DNA from: Pseudolachnospira sp964507035
Lineage (GTDB): Bacteria > Bacillota > Clostridia > Lachnospirales > Lachnospiraceae
Assembly (NCBI GenBank): GCA_964507035.1
Contig: CAZDOQ010000007.1
Location: 1 to 44,296, forward strand
DNA length: 44,296 bases
Reading direction: 5' to 3'
How positions within the stretch are numbered: position 1 is the first letter of the stretch; each line of letters begins with the position of its first letter. Positions 25,317 to 33,805 of the stretch are shown here, in pieces. The notes below the pieces were generated by a model. The model saw only the letters and a list, made by a program, of their open reading frames with translations. It searched no databases and was not told the DNA's origin. Made by a program: the position numbers and the translations under genes.

Positions 25317-25371
25317 ACACCTTCGGGTGTAACTGAATGGCGTGGGAAACACGCCGAATAGCGTAAAGGAG
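25317..25371 (+). promoter_or_regulatory. Leader element copy 2 before the MBL-fold gene
   Basis: Best-formed copy: hairpin ACACC-ttcg-GGTGT (25317-25330), linker AACTGAAT, hairpin GGCGTG-ggaaa-CACGCC (25339-25355), then AAAGGAG (25365-25371) and the ATG at 25381. Relative to copy 1, the second base pair of the second stem changes from C-G to G-C while pairing is kept. This is covariation supporting an RNA structure. Confidence 0.7.
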
Positions 25372-25380
25372 AATTCCAAG

Positions 25381-26223
25381 ATGACATCTATCACGCGAAA
25401 ACCTATGGTTCCCATAGGCCCGGAAGCCTTCGCAAATTCCGGTTCCACCACCGTCTACTGGCTCTCCGGCGCCGGTTTTCTGGTCAATACCCGGGGAACC
25501 CTCCTGCTCATTGACCCGGTCCTGACCCGAGATCCCCAAGACCCGTCCCGCAGCGAGATCGGGCTTCCCCTGAAGACGGACTTCCCCCTGGCCCCCCGGA
25601 ACATCCCGGAAAACTGCCACATACTCTACACCCACGCAGACTCGGACCATCTGGGGCCTGCCACCGCTCGGATTTTGGCAGAAAAAAAGATCCCCATGAT
25701 CGGGACCCTGGCGGTGTTTGAGAGGCTGGCCCGGCTGGGCGTGCCGCCGGAACAGGTTCTGGTACTGCGCACTGAGGAGACCATGGAGATAGACGGCGTC
25801 CGGATCACCGCCACCCCGGCGGATCACCCCTGGCAGCTGAAAGACCTGAAGCGGGGTGGACGGCCCTACCGTACGGGGGACTGCTGCGGGTTCCTGCTGG
25901 ACACAGCGGACGGACACCTGTTCTTCCCCGGAGACACCCGGCTTATGGAATACCACCTGCGGATGCCGGATGACGTGGATCTGCTGGCTCTGGATGTGTC
26001 CACCTGCGAATACCACCTGAACCACACCTCCGCAGTGGTGCTAGCCAACCACTTCTCCAAGGCCCTGTTGCTGCCTTTCCACTACGGCACCTACGACTGC
26101 CCCACGGTGGCGGCCCATGTGGGGGAGCCGGAGGATATCTATCCGAAGATTCTGGACAGCGAGCGGCGGGGGCTGATCCCGGCGGTGGGGGAAGCAGTGG
26201 TGCTGTTCAACCGAAAATATTAA
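25381..26223 (+). CDS. UlaG-like metallo-beta-lactamase-fold hydrolase
   Basis: The 280-aa protein belongs to the MBL-fold hydrolases nearest to UlaG (ascorbate-6-phosphate lactonase) and related enzymes. It has a beta-strand start (TVYWLSGAGFLVNTRGT), the metal motif THADSDHLG (H-x-D-x-D-H, where many relatives have H-x-H-x-D-H), ATPADHPW, FFPGDTRLMEY and a final LPFHYGTYD. The start at 25381 follows AAAGGAG; an upstream in-frame ATG lies inside the leader element and is rejected. As last gene of the TRAP unit it probably acts on the imported acid or its lactone. The substrate is unknown. Confidence 0.82.
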   Translation: MTSITRKPMVPIGPEAFANSGSTTVYWLSGAGFLVNTRGTLLLIDPVLTRDPQDPSRSEIGLPLKTDFPLAPRNIPENCHILYTHADSDHLGPATARILAEKKIPMIGTLAVFERLARLGVPPEQVLVLRTEETMEIDGVRITATPADHPWQLKDLKRGGRPYRTGDCCGFLLDTADGHLFFPGDTRLMEYHLRMPDDVDLLALDVSTCEYHLNHTSAVVLANHFSKALLLPFHYGTYDCPTVAAHVGEPEDIYPKILDSERRGLIPAVGEAVVLFNRKY

Positions 26224-26239
26224 GAAAAAGCAGCATACG

Positions 26240-26289
26240 GAATGAGAGAGACCAAAATCCAAACCAACAGGCTTTGGCCTCTCTCATTC
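26240..26289. terminator. Bidirectional terminator between convergent operons
   Basis: GAATGAGAGAGACCAAA (26240-26256) and TTTGGCCTCTCTCATTC (26273-26289) form a 17-bp stem with one A-C mismatch and a 16-nt loop. It lies between the convergent hydrolase gene and the UxaA-like gene and could stop both transcripts, although neither side has a long T-tract. Confidence 0.65.
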
Positions 26290-26309
26290 AATACGCGCCC
26301 GCCCCAGAC

Positions 26310-27488
26310 TCAAATCACCGGCCCCAAACAGAAAATATCCATGGAACCATAATAACCTAGAGACTCATTTTGGGGCATTTCGCCGCTCAATACAGACAAC
26401 ATTTTGGAAAAGACTTCCTCTCCCACCGCTTCCACGCTTTTTTCCCCTGTAAGGACTTTCCCCGCATTTACATCCATGTCATGCCGCATCCGTTCAAAGG
26501 TGTTCGGATTCCCGCATATTTTTAGCACTGGCATAGAGGGAAAACCCTGAGGTGCTCCGCGACCGGTAGAAAACAACATACACTGGGCGCCAGTGGCTGC
26601 CATACCCGTAAGAATTTCCGGCTCCCGGCCAGGCGAATCCTTGATCCACAACCCCTTGCGCTCGTCCATACGTTCCCAATACTCCAACACGCCCTGAATT
26701 TCCCGATGCCCGCTCTTGACAATGGCTCCCAGGCTTTTCTCTTCTATGCTGCTGAGACCGCCTGCAATGTTTCCCGGTGTAGGCTGACCGCCGCGCATGT
26801 CCTCTCCCGCAGCCATCGCCCTTTTTTCCATATCTTCCACAATCTGAAAAATCTTCCGTCCCACCGGTCCGCCCGGTCCTCCCACCGCCCGTTCAGCCAG
26901 AATATGTTCACCGCCTAAAAACTCTGTGGTCTCGCCAAACACCACAGCAGCTCCCAAATCTACCAGTTTGTCCGACACGTAGCCGATTACACAGTTGGAA
27001 GCCATACCGCTGGTGGTATCCGAAGCGCCACACTTGATAGCCATAATCAATTCTGCAATATCCGCCCACTCCCTTTGCTGACCAGAAATCTGCCGAACCA
27101 GGTGGGAAGCCGCGTCAATTCCGGCCTGGATAGCCCTGGATGTACCTCCCAGTTCCTGAATTCGAATCATCTCTACCGGCTTGCCAGTGGAACAAATTTC
27201 CTCATAAATCCGATCTGCATCCGTCCCTTCACATCCTAGGCTCACAATTAAAGCAGCCCCCACATTAGCGCTTTGACCCAGGTTGGACAGTATATTCGTA
27301 ACTCTTTTTAAATCAGAGGGAAGTTGACAACAGCCTTGATGATGGAAATACCCAACCGTTCCCTGTACTTGACGGCAAATAGCCTGCCCTACATCGTTAG
27401 CGCAGATTACTGCTGGAATCACCGCCACCAGGTTGCGAGCACCAACGGTTCCATTGGGACGCCGAAATCCGTAAAACCCTTTTCTCAT
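26310..27488 (-). CDS. UxaA/SuyB-type lyase, large subunit
   Basis: The family includes altronate dehydratase and, in two-subunit form, (R)-sulfolactate sulfo-lyase (SuyB). The 392-aa product has the segment GYFHHQGCCQLPSD with the HxGC-type metal site, LIVSLGCEGTD, MAIKCGASDTTSGMASN and ATGAQCMLFSTGRG. It starts with an ATGA overlap on the SAF-domain gene, so the two subunits are made together. The split form means altronate, galactarate, sulfolactate or an unknown hydroxy acid are all possible. I cannot decide by eye. Last gene of the LysR-controlled operon. Confidence 0.85.
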   Translation of the reverse strand: MRKGFYGFRRPNGTVGARNLVAVIPAVICANDVGQAICRQVQGTVGYFHHQGCCQLPSDLKRVTNILSNLGQSANVGAALIVSLGCEGTDADRIYEEICSTGKPVEMIRIQELGGTSRAIQAGIDAASHLVRQISGQQREWADIAELIMAIKCGASDTTSGMASNCVIGYVSDKLVDLGAAVVFGETTEFLGGEHILAERAVGGPGGPVGRKIFQIVEDMEKRAMAAGEDMRGGQPTPGNIAGGLSSIEEKSLGAIVKSGHREIQGVLEYWERMDERKGLWIKDSPGREPEILTGMAATGAQCMLFSTGRGAPQGFPSMPVLKICGNPNTFERMRHDMDVNAGKVLTGEKSVEAVGEEVFSKMLSVLSGEMPQNESLGYYGSMDIFCLGPVI

Positions 27489-27823
27489 ATCTCTTCTCCC
27501 GTTTTATGTGCCACACTATTTTTTCGGTCCCCACGGCCACGCATAGCCTCCATATTGTGAACATGCACATAGACACCCGCTGCAATTTTCTGGCTGGCCG
27601 CTCCAATTTTCTGTCCATATTTGATAACCGCCTCTCCCCGAGAAATATTCTTCACAGCGATTTTATGGCCATAAGGGACGGCATTCTGTGCCGTCATCTT
27701 TTCTTCTCTTCCGCCTTGATCCCGCACGGTTAGGCAGTCTCCCGCCTGAATGCCCTCTGCAAAAACAGTGGCCACATTGTCCAAAGGATCTACTCTCAGC
27801 GCGATTTTCTGTCCCTCCCTCAC
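27485..27823 (-). CDS. SAF-domain small subunit of a UxaA/SuyA-type lyase
   Basis: The 112-aa protein carries the SAF-like N-terminal domain of the altronate dehydratase family: NVATVFAEGIQAGD, then YGHKIAVKNISRGEAVIKYG and GVYVHVHN near the end. It begins with GTG overlapping the larA stop (GTGA) and ends in an ATGA overlap with the large subunit, so three genes are tightly coupled. SuyA and split UxaA subunits look alike. Length is slightly long because of a charged C-terminal tail after VHVHN. Confidence 0.83.
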   Translation of the reverse strand: MREGQKIALRVDPLDNVATVFAEGIQAGDCLTVRDQGGREEKMTAQNAVPYGHKIAVKNISRGEAVIKYGQKIGAASQKIAAGVYVHVHNMEAMRGRGDRKNSVAHKTGEEI

Positions 27824-29121
27824 TCCGCTCCTCCTTTATCTGCCAAATCTCCGCAAGCTAACACTGCTACGCCATCCGGAATAACCACAACTCGGGCATC
27901 CTTTCCTACTTTAGCGTAGGCCAATTCCAAAGCCTCATCCGGCGTAGAAGCCGGAATCATATTGGCCTGGCGCACCAAACTATGATCCAAATAAGTAGTA
28001 ACTAGGATGACCGTATATTTCTGCAAAATTCGGGCATAAATCTGAGCGCACCATTGTTCCGGTATACTCTCTTTCGACGGAATTCTAGACAAAAATGCCT
28101 CAATCTCCTGCGGAGTGCCCCTCATCATTATTTTTTCAAAATGATCTCCTCCCATACCGTCTATACACCCGGCCACCATAATGATCACGCCGCCCTTCCG
28201 GCAACAAGACGCTGCCGTAGCCACTGCTTTCGGACTTTGATATAAATTTTGATCCAGAGGATACCCGCCGTTGGACGTTATGACAATGTTGCTTTCCGGG
28301 CAAGGACACTGGGCCAGAGAACGAACAAAGTTTACGCCTTCCAAATGTGCCGCCTCCAGATCTCCTGCGAAAGCTCCTATAATTCCTTTCCGAGCGTTCA
28401 GCGCCACATTTAAAATAAACTGCACATTCACGGACCTGGCTGCGCAGACCATATCCTCATGAATAGGATTTTGCTCCAGTATGCCTGCCGCCGCATAAGG
28501 ACTGGCAATGGCCTGATAAGAATGATTTTCATTGACGGTAGCTGCATTACAGACGCCGGGTAAAATGCTTTTTCTCCCACCGGAAAAGCCCGCAAAGAAA
28601 TGCGGCTCTATGAAGCCTTCCGTAACCAGTAAATCACAGTTCAAAGCCAGCTGGTTTACCCACAACTCCGCGCCAGAGGGAAGGGTCCGTACAAAATCGC
28701 AGGCCTTTTTTGCAAAAGCGTCATGAACGACAATATGCTCTTTTTCTACGATTTCCGGCCCAAACATTTCCCGTTGCTCTTCCCCGGTGGTGGCCCGATG
28801 CAAACCCGTAGCAATCAGTATCGTAATTTCCGCTTCCGGATTCCCGCTGCGAATTTCCTCCAGCAGCACCGGTAGGGTGATCTTGCTGGGCACACCTCGT
28901 GTATGATCGCTGGTGATCAGCGTGACGCGTTTCCTTCCGACAGCCAGTTCCCGGAGTTTTCGGGTTCCTATGGGATGATCCAAAGCGTCTCGTACCAGTT
29001 CCGCTTCCCCCTTTTCTGGCCGATAACACTCTGTCTGAGCGCAGATTACTGCCTTCAGGCGCTCTTCTTCCACGTGCACTTCCAGAAAAGACTTGTGATA
29101 TGGTAATGCAATGGTTTTCAT
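27820..29121 (-). CDS. LarA-family nickel-pincer racemase/epimerase
   Basis: LarA enzymes racemise or epimerise alpha-hydroxy acids with a nickel-pincer (NPN) cofactor bound to a lysine. The 433-aa product has TSDHTRGVPSK, ATGLHRATT (the family's His-Arg) and EPHFFAGFSGGRKSILPG, which contains the conserved His and the cofactor lysine. Length is close to lactate racemase. No larB, larC or larE is in the window. The neighbouring transporter, dehydratase and lyase suggest an epimerase for a sugar acid or similar hydroxy acid rather than lactate. The GGAGAGGA site is somewhat distant (about 10 nt). Confidence 0.87.
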   Translation of the reverse strand: MKTIALPYHKSFLEVHVEEERLKAVICAQTECYRPEKGEAELVRDALDHPIGTRKLRELAVGRKRVTLITSDHTRGVPSKITLPVLLEEIRSGNPEAEITILIATGLHRATTGEEQREMFGPEIVEKEHIVVHDAFAKKACDFVRTLPSGAELWVNQLALNCDLLVTEGFIEPHFFAGFSGGRKSILPGVCNAATVNENHSYQAIASPYAAAGILEQNPIHEDMVCAARSVNVQFILNVALNARKGIIGAFAGDLEAAHLEGVNFVRSLAQCPCPESNIVITSNGGYPLDQNLYQSPKAVATAASCCRKGGVIIMVAGCIDGMGGDHFEKIMMRGTPQEIEAFLSRIPSKESIPEQWCAQIYARILQKYTVILVTTYLDHSLVRQANMIPASTPDEALELAYAKVGKDARVVVIPDGVAVLACGDLADKGGAE

Positions 29122-29223
29122 GCGGCTCTATTTCCTCTCCATAGAGAAGGCGGGAGACTTCTGTTTTCGCCGCCGGTTCCGCTATTTTCCAGACTTTTCT
29201 CGCCGCCTTAGTTGAATTTTATT
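29122..29223 (-). other. Spacer with an inverted repeat between tctA and larA
   Basis: This 102-nt gap is the longest inside the operon. On the minus strand AAGGCGGCGAG near its start can pair with CTCCCGCCTT near its end, enclosing about 45 nt. It may be an attenuator or processing site separating transporter from enzyme expression. No promoter stands out. Confidence 0.3.
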
Positions 29224-30735
29224 TTACGCCTGCTTACTGCTTCTATTTTTCAGCGATGCCATCATCTTTTTCCAAAAGCTGGTACGACTAATCATGGACC
29301 AAACAATGAAAATAAATAGAATCAAGGTGATTGGCCGCGTGAAAATGCTGGCAATACACCCGCCCACGCCGTGGAAAGCGATGATGCCGTTCCTCATGTT
29401 GGTTTCAATCATGTTTCCCAGAACGATTCCCAAAACCAGAGAAGCCGCCGGATACTTAAACTTTTTCAGAAGATAGCCAAAAAATCCAAACAGCATCATC
29501 CAGGCGATATGCACGGTCAGATTACTGGTAACATAAGCTCCGGTTACTGCCAAAATAACAATAATGGGGAACAATCTTCCTTTAGGAATCTCCACAAACT
29601 TGGCGAACAGCCGGATTCCCGTAAGGCCAAACGGGAGAAGCAGTAAACTGGCCAGGAAGCACAGAGTCACAACAATATAAAACAGTTCTTCAGAGTTCTG
29701 CATCAGCAACGGCCCCGGCTGCATACCGTGTACGATCAAGGCACTCATGATAATGGCTGTCACGGAATCTCCAGGAACTCCCAACGTTAGCATAGGGATA
29801 AAAGCTCCACCCACCGCCGCATTATTGGAGGCTTCAGGGGCAACCAGACCTTCTATTGCACCCTCTCCAAAGGGAACCTCCGGATTTTTCACGGTCTGCC
29901 TGGCATGGTCATAGGCCAGCAACGCCGCTACTGTACCGCCCGCTCCAGGCAGTGCCCCCACCAACATACCGATGGTAGAACAGCGAATCGTCAACCAAAA
30001 ATGATTGACTACCTCTTTAAAATGCGGCACAATATGCGTCAAATCCTGCTTCACAACGCCAAAATTCTTGTCTTTCAGCTGCATCAATGCCTCGGAGAAA
30101 CCATACAGCCCAATCATGGCCACTACAGAAGGTACACCGGCCATCAGATCCCTGAAACCAAAAGTAAACCGCACCACTCCGGACAGATTGTCCATACCTA
30201 CTCGCCCCAGCAGCACACCCACACAAGCTCCCATAAGGCCCTTGATCATGGATCCGCCTCCCAGAGCCCCAATCATCATCAAGCCCATGATTCCCAGAAG
30301 AAAATAGTCCACCGGACTGAAATTCAGGGAAATCTTGGAGACTAGAGGTGTGAGAACAGCTAAACAGATCACGCCAAAAACACCGCCTACGCAACTCATA
30401 GTGGTGGTGATGCCCAGAGCCTGGGCCGCTTTCCCCTTTTGAGCCATAGGATATCCGTCAAAGCCGGTAGCTACAGCCGCCGGTGCTCCTGGTATATTGA
30501 GAAGAATGGCAGACCGGGACCCTCCGAACACAGCACCCATATATACGCCAATCATGGCGGCCAGAGATACATGAGTAGACCAGCCAAAAGTCAGAGACAC
30601 CAGGAGAGAAACCGCCATGGTACCAGTCAGCCCTGGAATAGCCCCTACATAAACGCCGGCACAAGTTCCAATGGTGACGGCTAACAACATCACTGGGTCA
30701 GTGAAAGGAATCATCAAATACGACAAAGCTTCCAT
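29224..30735 (-). CDS. tctA: Tripartite tricarboxylate transporter, large permease TctA
   Basis: TctA is the large membrane subunit of TTT carriers, which take up carboxylates with the help of TctC. The 503-aa product has about 12 hydrophobic segments and the typical GAIPGLTGTMAVSLLVSLTF, GVYMGAVFGGSRSAILLNIP, GALPGAGGTVAALLAYDHA and LTLGVPGDSVTAIIMSAL motifs. Length is normal. GGAGGGAG lies upstream of the ATG. The adjacent tctB ends in a small tandem duplication. Confidence 0.94.
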   Translation of the reverse strand: MEALSYLMIPFTDPVMLLAVTIGTCAGVYVGAIPGLTGTMAVSLLVSLTFGWSTHVSLAAMIGVYMGAVFGGSRSAILLNIPGAPAAVATGFDGYPMAQKGKAAQALGITTTMSCVGGVFGVICLAVLTPLVSKISLNFSPVDYFLLGIMGLMMIGALGGGSMIKGLMGACVGVLLGRVGMDNLSGVVRFTFGFRDLMAGVPSVVAMIGLYGFSEALMQLKDKNFGVVKQDLTHIVPHFKEVVNHFWLTIRCSTIGMLVGALPGAGGTVAALLAYDHARQTVKNPEVPFGEGAIEGLVAPEASNNAAVGGAFIPMLTLGVPGDSVTAIIMSALIVHGMQPGPLLMQNSEELFYIVVTLCFLASLLLLPFGLTGIRLFAKFVEIPKGRLFPIIVILAVTGAYVTSNLTVHIAWMMLFGFFGYLLKKFKYPAASLVLGIVLGNMIETNMRNGIIAFHGVGGCIASIFTRPITLILFIFIVWSMISRTSFWKKMMASLKNRSSKQA

Positions 30736-30752
30736 AATTAATCTCCCTCCTC

Positions 30753-30784
30753 GGCAGACTCACCTTAAGGCAGACTCACCTTAA
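30753..30784. repeat. 16-bp tandem duplication at the tctB stop codon
   Basis: GGCAGACTCACCTTAA occurs twice in direct succession (30753-30768 and 30769-30784). On the minus strand the first-read copy encodes the last residues and the TAA of TctB; the second copy is non-coding. It looks like a replication-slippage event that left the protein end intact. Confidence 0.75.
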
Positions 30785-31307
30785 ACAGTACGGCAAAAAC
30801 CACGTAAATGGCAGCCATAATCACCACTGTATAAATCAGATTTTTAAAAAATGCGTGGGGAATCAAGAAACACATGGATACCATTAAAAACACTGCGGAA
30901 GCCACCATAAAAGGTACACCTAACTCGATCACTATATAAAAAGCAATGCTGATAAAAAGAAAAATCAAGCTGTTGACCGGGAAAAGATATTTGAAAGTAA
31001 CTGAAATTTTTTCCTTCAGAGGCATCCTATCCAACTCGGATTTCACCTTCATTTTCTGGATAAAATCGATGACTGTCAAGACTAGCAGCAGTCCAGATAT
31101 CAGAAGAGGAAACATCGCGTATCCGCTTGGGGAAGAATCCTTTTGAAGTAGTTGCAGAGACTGAATAAAGAAAACTAGTCCCACTACCAAAAACAGAAGC
31201 GTGGAAATTCGCCCACCCGGAGCCAGCATCTCTTCCTTCTTTTTTTCTGTTTTCTGTTCCGCCGGCTCTCCAGCCGGCGGAACAGATTGATTCTGCCTGT
31301 GGTTCAT
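30765..31307 (-). CDS. tctB: Tripartite tricarboxylate transporter, small membrane subunit TctB
   Basis: TctB is the small, poorly conserved membrane partner of TctA. The 180-aa product has a charged, proline-rich N-terminus and then four hydrophobic segments (about residues 35-52, 62-83, 106-130, 132-176). This matches TctB size and topology; assignment relies on position between tctC and tctA. AAGGAGAG precedes the ATG. The C-terminus lies on the tandem duplication at 30753-30784. Confidence 0.85.
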   Translation of the reverse strand: MNHRQNQSVPPAGEPAEQKTEKKKEEMLAPGGRISTLLFLVVGLVFFIQSLQLLQKDSSPSGYAMFPLLISGLLLVLTVIDFIQKMKVKSELDRMPLKEKISVTFKYLFPVNSLIFLFISIAFYIVIELGVPFMVASAVFLMVSMCFLIPHAFFKNLIYTVVIMAAIYVVFAVLFKVSLP

Positions 31308-31350
31308 AAATTTTCTCTCCTTCCTGTCTCCTTATTTCCTGATTATCTCT

Positions 31351-32418
31351 TTACTCAACTCCCAAATCTGCCGGTGTGTAACTAATGGCACCCACCTCCG
31401 ACAAAACTGCAATGGCGTTTTTCCGGTATTCGTCCACATAGGCCCTAGCATCCTCCCCTGTGAGTCCTTCCAGCACCAATCCCAGATTCGTCAGGGACTC
31501 CTGATACGTTTCCGACTGATATGCCTCGGTAAAAAGCTCCGTATAGTAGTCTATAATCGCCTGGTCTGTCCCCTTTTTAACCGTCACGGTGTAAAATGCG
31601 TTCATAGGAAGATATTGGGCCATATCCGGATACTCGTCTGTGATAGGAGGAACTCCTTCTATTGAACTTTCGGAATCTACCGCACACAGAATTCTCACGT
31701 CCCCACTTTCTATATAATCCTTCAACGTACTGTAAGAGGCAAGGCCCCAATCGGCAAAGCCTCCCATAACTGTGGTCACTGTGGAACCGGAACTGTCCGA
31801 AGTATATGCCTGGAAATCCGCGCCGGTGATGGCTTTGATTACCGCCGACACGTTCGCGCTGGCACCGACATTGCCGGAAGCCACCTTCAGCACCGATCCC
31901 GGTTCTGTCAACTCTGCTTCTATCATCTCGGAAAATGTCTGATACGGGCTGTCTTTGGATACAAAAATGAAATTTTCTGTGGATGCCACTACCATGATAA
32001 TCTCCACATCGTTATAGGTATATTCAATCAGATCATAGGCATCATACAATGCCGGCGTCTCTGCGCCAATGATCAGCGTCTGACCATCAGCATTCTTTTC
32101 CATGGCCGCTGCGAAAGAAATGGAGCCAGAACCGCCCGCTACGTTGTTCACCACAATGCTATGTCCAGACATCTGTTCTGCTACAGAAAACAGCGGCCGC
32201 AGGGCGGCATCGGTGGAGCCTCCGGCGGCATAACCAATTTCCGCCGAGATGGAACCCGATGGCTCCCAATCGGATTCCGCACCTGAATCAGAGACATTTT
32301 CCCCTGCCGAAACTGTGGTTTCCTCTGACGGTGCCGTAGTTTCAGTTTCCTGGGAACCGCAGGCCGTAAGCCCCAATCCTATGATTGCTGCCAGACAAAG
32401 TGCTATCCATTTTTTCAT
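31351..32418 (-). CDS. tctC: Tripartite tricarboxylate transporter, binding lipoprotein TctC
   Basis: TctC captures the substrate outside the cell for TctAB. The 355-aa product has a lipoprotein signal with lipobox LTAC (C20 counted from the ATG at 32418), a Ser/Thr/Glu linker and the Bug/TctC fold with IGYAAGGSTDAALRPL and NVAGGSGSISFAAAM. An alternative ATG at 32424 is only 1 nt from the GGGAG site, so 32418 (about 7 nt) is preferred. It lies upstream of tctB by 43 nt. Confidence 0.92.
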   Translation of the reverse strand: MKKWIALCLAAIIGLGLTACGSQETETTAPSEETTVSAGENVSDSGAESDWEPSGSISAEIGYAAGGSTDAALRPLFSVAEQMSGHSIVVNNVAGGSGSISFAAAMEKNADGQTLIIGAETPALYDAYDLIEYTYNDVEIIMVVASTENFIFVSKDSPYQTFSEMIEAELTEPGSVLKVASGNVGASANVSAVIKAITGADFQAYTSDSSGSTVTTVMGGFADWGLASYSTLKDYIESGDVRILCAVDSESSIEGVPPITDEYPDMAQYLPMNAFYTVTVKKGTDQAIIDYYTELFTEAYQSETYQESLTNLGLVLEGLTGEDARAYVDEYRKNAIAVLSEVGAISYTPADLGVE

Positions 32419-32448
32419 ATTCATTCTCCCTTCAAGTAGTTTTCTCCA

Positions 32449-32901
32449 TTACGCTTCCTCCTGATTCCAGGCCAGTTCTGCCGCTGCCCGGACCGCCAGC
32501 GTATACGCTGTCACACCGCCTCCAATGATCACGGCCGAAGCGCTGATAGCCGTTTGAGCCTGCACCGTCCCTCCATGCTTCCGAAAAGTATTCGACATAT
32601 GCACTTCTACTCGGGGACAGGCGAGAATGTCCAAGGCATCCTTAACAGCCGCGCTAGTGTTCGTCCAGCCGCCAGGATTGGCAATCACCGCGTCTGCCTT
32701 TCTGTAAAATGCTTCCTGCACTTTATCAATGAAGGCGCCCTCATGATTGCTCTGAAAGATCTCCAACTCCACCCCTAATTCTTCTGCTGTTTTTTTCATG
32801 GCAGCGTTGATCTCTTCATAGGATACCGTGCCATACAGGATTTTATCCCGATGGCCAAACATATTGTGGTTCGGTCCGTGAAGCATCAGGATTTTTTTCA
32901 A
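32449..32901 (-). CDS. Type II dehydroquinase-like protein, divergent
   Basis: Type II dehydroquinases convert 3-dehydroquinate to 3-dehydroshikimate. The 150-aa product has family length and order: LMLHGPNHNMFGHRD (usual LNGPNLNLLGxRE), then an active-site-type arginine and tyrosine (GHRDKILYG), FQSNHEG, IANPGGWTNTS (usual INPGAYTHTS) and VEVHMSN with the catalytic-type histidine. Several canonical positions differ, so the substrate may not be dehydroquinate. Start is TTG at 32901 behind GGAGGGAG. Its place next to an AroE-like gene in a catabolic operon suggests a breakdown role rather than aromatic biosynthesis. Confidence 0.8.
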   Translation of the reverse strand: MKKILMLHGPNHNMFGHRDKILYGTVSYEEINAAMKKTAEELGVELEIFQSNHEGAFIDKVQEAFYRKADAVIANPGGWTNTSAAVKDALDILACPRVEVHMSNTFRKHGGTVQAQTAISASAVIIGGGVTAYTLAVRAAAELAWNQEEA

Positions 32902-32915
32902 TGTTCTCCCTCCTC

Positions 32916-33797
32916 TCAGGTCTGGATTGCCCGGCTTTCTCTCCAGGCATCCTCAAAAGCCTGTTCCCACACAGAGTACGGCGGGCAATCGTCAAACCGT
33001 TCCTGATACCCCAACATAGAACAGCCTATCACCATGCGTTTACCGTTAAAGATCCGGCACCCGGCTGCCTCCGCATCCAGCAAAAACTGAGTTTTAGCCG
33101 GATTGTATACAGCGTCAAAAGCTACCTGGTTTTTATGAAACCAACTGGGGACTGCAGGCGACTCTCCCAAATGAGGAGCCATTCCCAGTCCTGACGCATT
33201 TACAATGACGCCGCTGGCGCAAAAGCTGTTCCACATATTTTCCTTATCTTCGTAGGGAACCATTTCCGCCACCGGAGCGAACTTTTCGTTAATATCCTCT
33301 ACCAAAAGCTGAGCAAAGGAATCCATCTTGTCCGTAATCCAGATTTTTTTCGCTCCATAATAAGCCAAAGTACAACAAATGGCCTTTCCCGCTCCTCCTG
33401 CTCCAAAACAGAAAAACTCTGTTTCTTCTAGCCGACACCCTACTTCCCCCTTCAACGCCTGCAGGAATGCCAAACCATCTAGATTCCGACCGATCAACCG
33501 TTTGTTTTCTACTCGAATGCTGTTTACCGCACCAATCTTACGGGCCAACTCGTCCACTTCATCCAGATATGGAATCACTTCCACCTTGTAAGGCTTTGTG
33601 ATGCCAATACAGACAGTGTTCATCCGGCGCAACCCGTCCAGCACCGGCCACAAATCCTCCAGATCAATTTCAATAGGGAAACGATAGCAATCTTTTCCCA
33701 TCCGTTCATAGACCTTATTTCCCATGCGGGAAGATAAAGATTGGCCAATCGGCTTTCCAATAATGGGATGCAACTTCGTTTTGGTTGTGATCTCCAT
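32916..33797 (-). CDS. Shikimate/quinate dehydrogenase-like protein
   Basis: AroE/YdiB-type enzymes oxidise or reduce shikimate or quinate with NAD(P). The 293-aa product has IGKPIGQSLSSRM (the S-x-S substrate site), GITKPYKVEVIPYLDE with the catalytic lysine, GRNLDGLAFL with the aspartate, the nucleotide loop CFGAGGAGKAI and VNASGLGM. ATG 33797 with AGGTGA upstream is chosen because the upstream start would overlap the enolase gene. Housekeeping aroE is possible, but the operon context (LysR, TTT transporter, enolase superfamily) favours catabolism of a cyclitol- or quinate-like acid. Confidence 0.85.
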   Translation of the reverse strand: MEITTKTKLHPIIGKPIGQSLSSRMGNKVYERMGKDCYRFPIEIDLEDLWPVLDGLRRMNTVCIGITKPYKVEVIPYLDEVDELARKIGAVNSIRVENKRLIGRNLDGLAFLQALKGEVGCRLEETEFFCFGAGGAGKAICCTLAYYGAKKIWITDKMDSFAQLLVEDINEKFAPVAEMVPYEDKENMWNSFCASGVIVNASGLGMAPHLGESPAVPSWFHKNQVAFDAVYNPAKTQFLLDAEAAGCRIFNGKRMVIGCSMLGYQERFDDCPPYSVWEQAFEDAWRESRAIQT

Positions 33798-33805
33798 ATG
33801 TTCAC

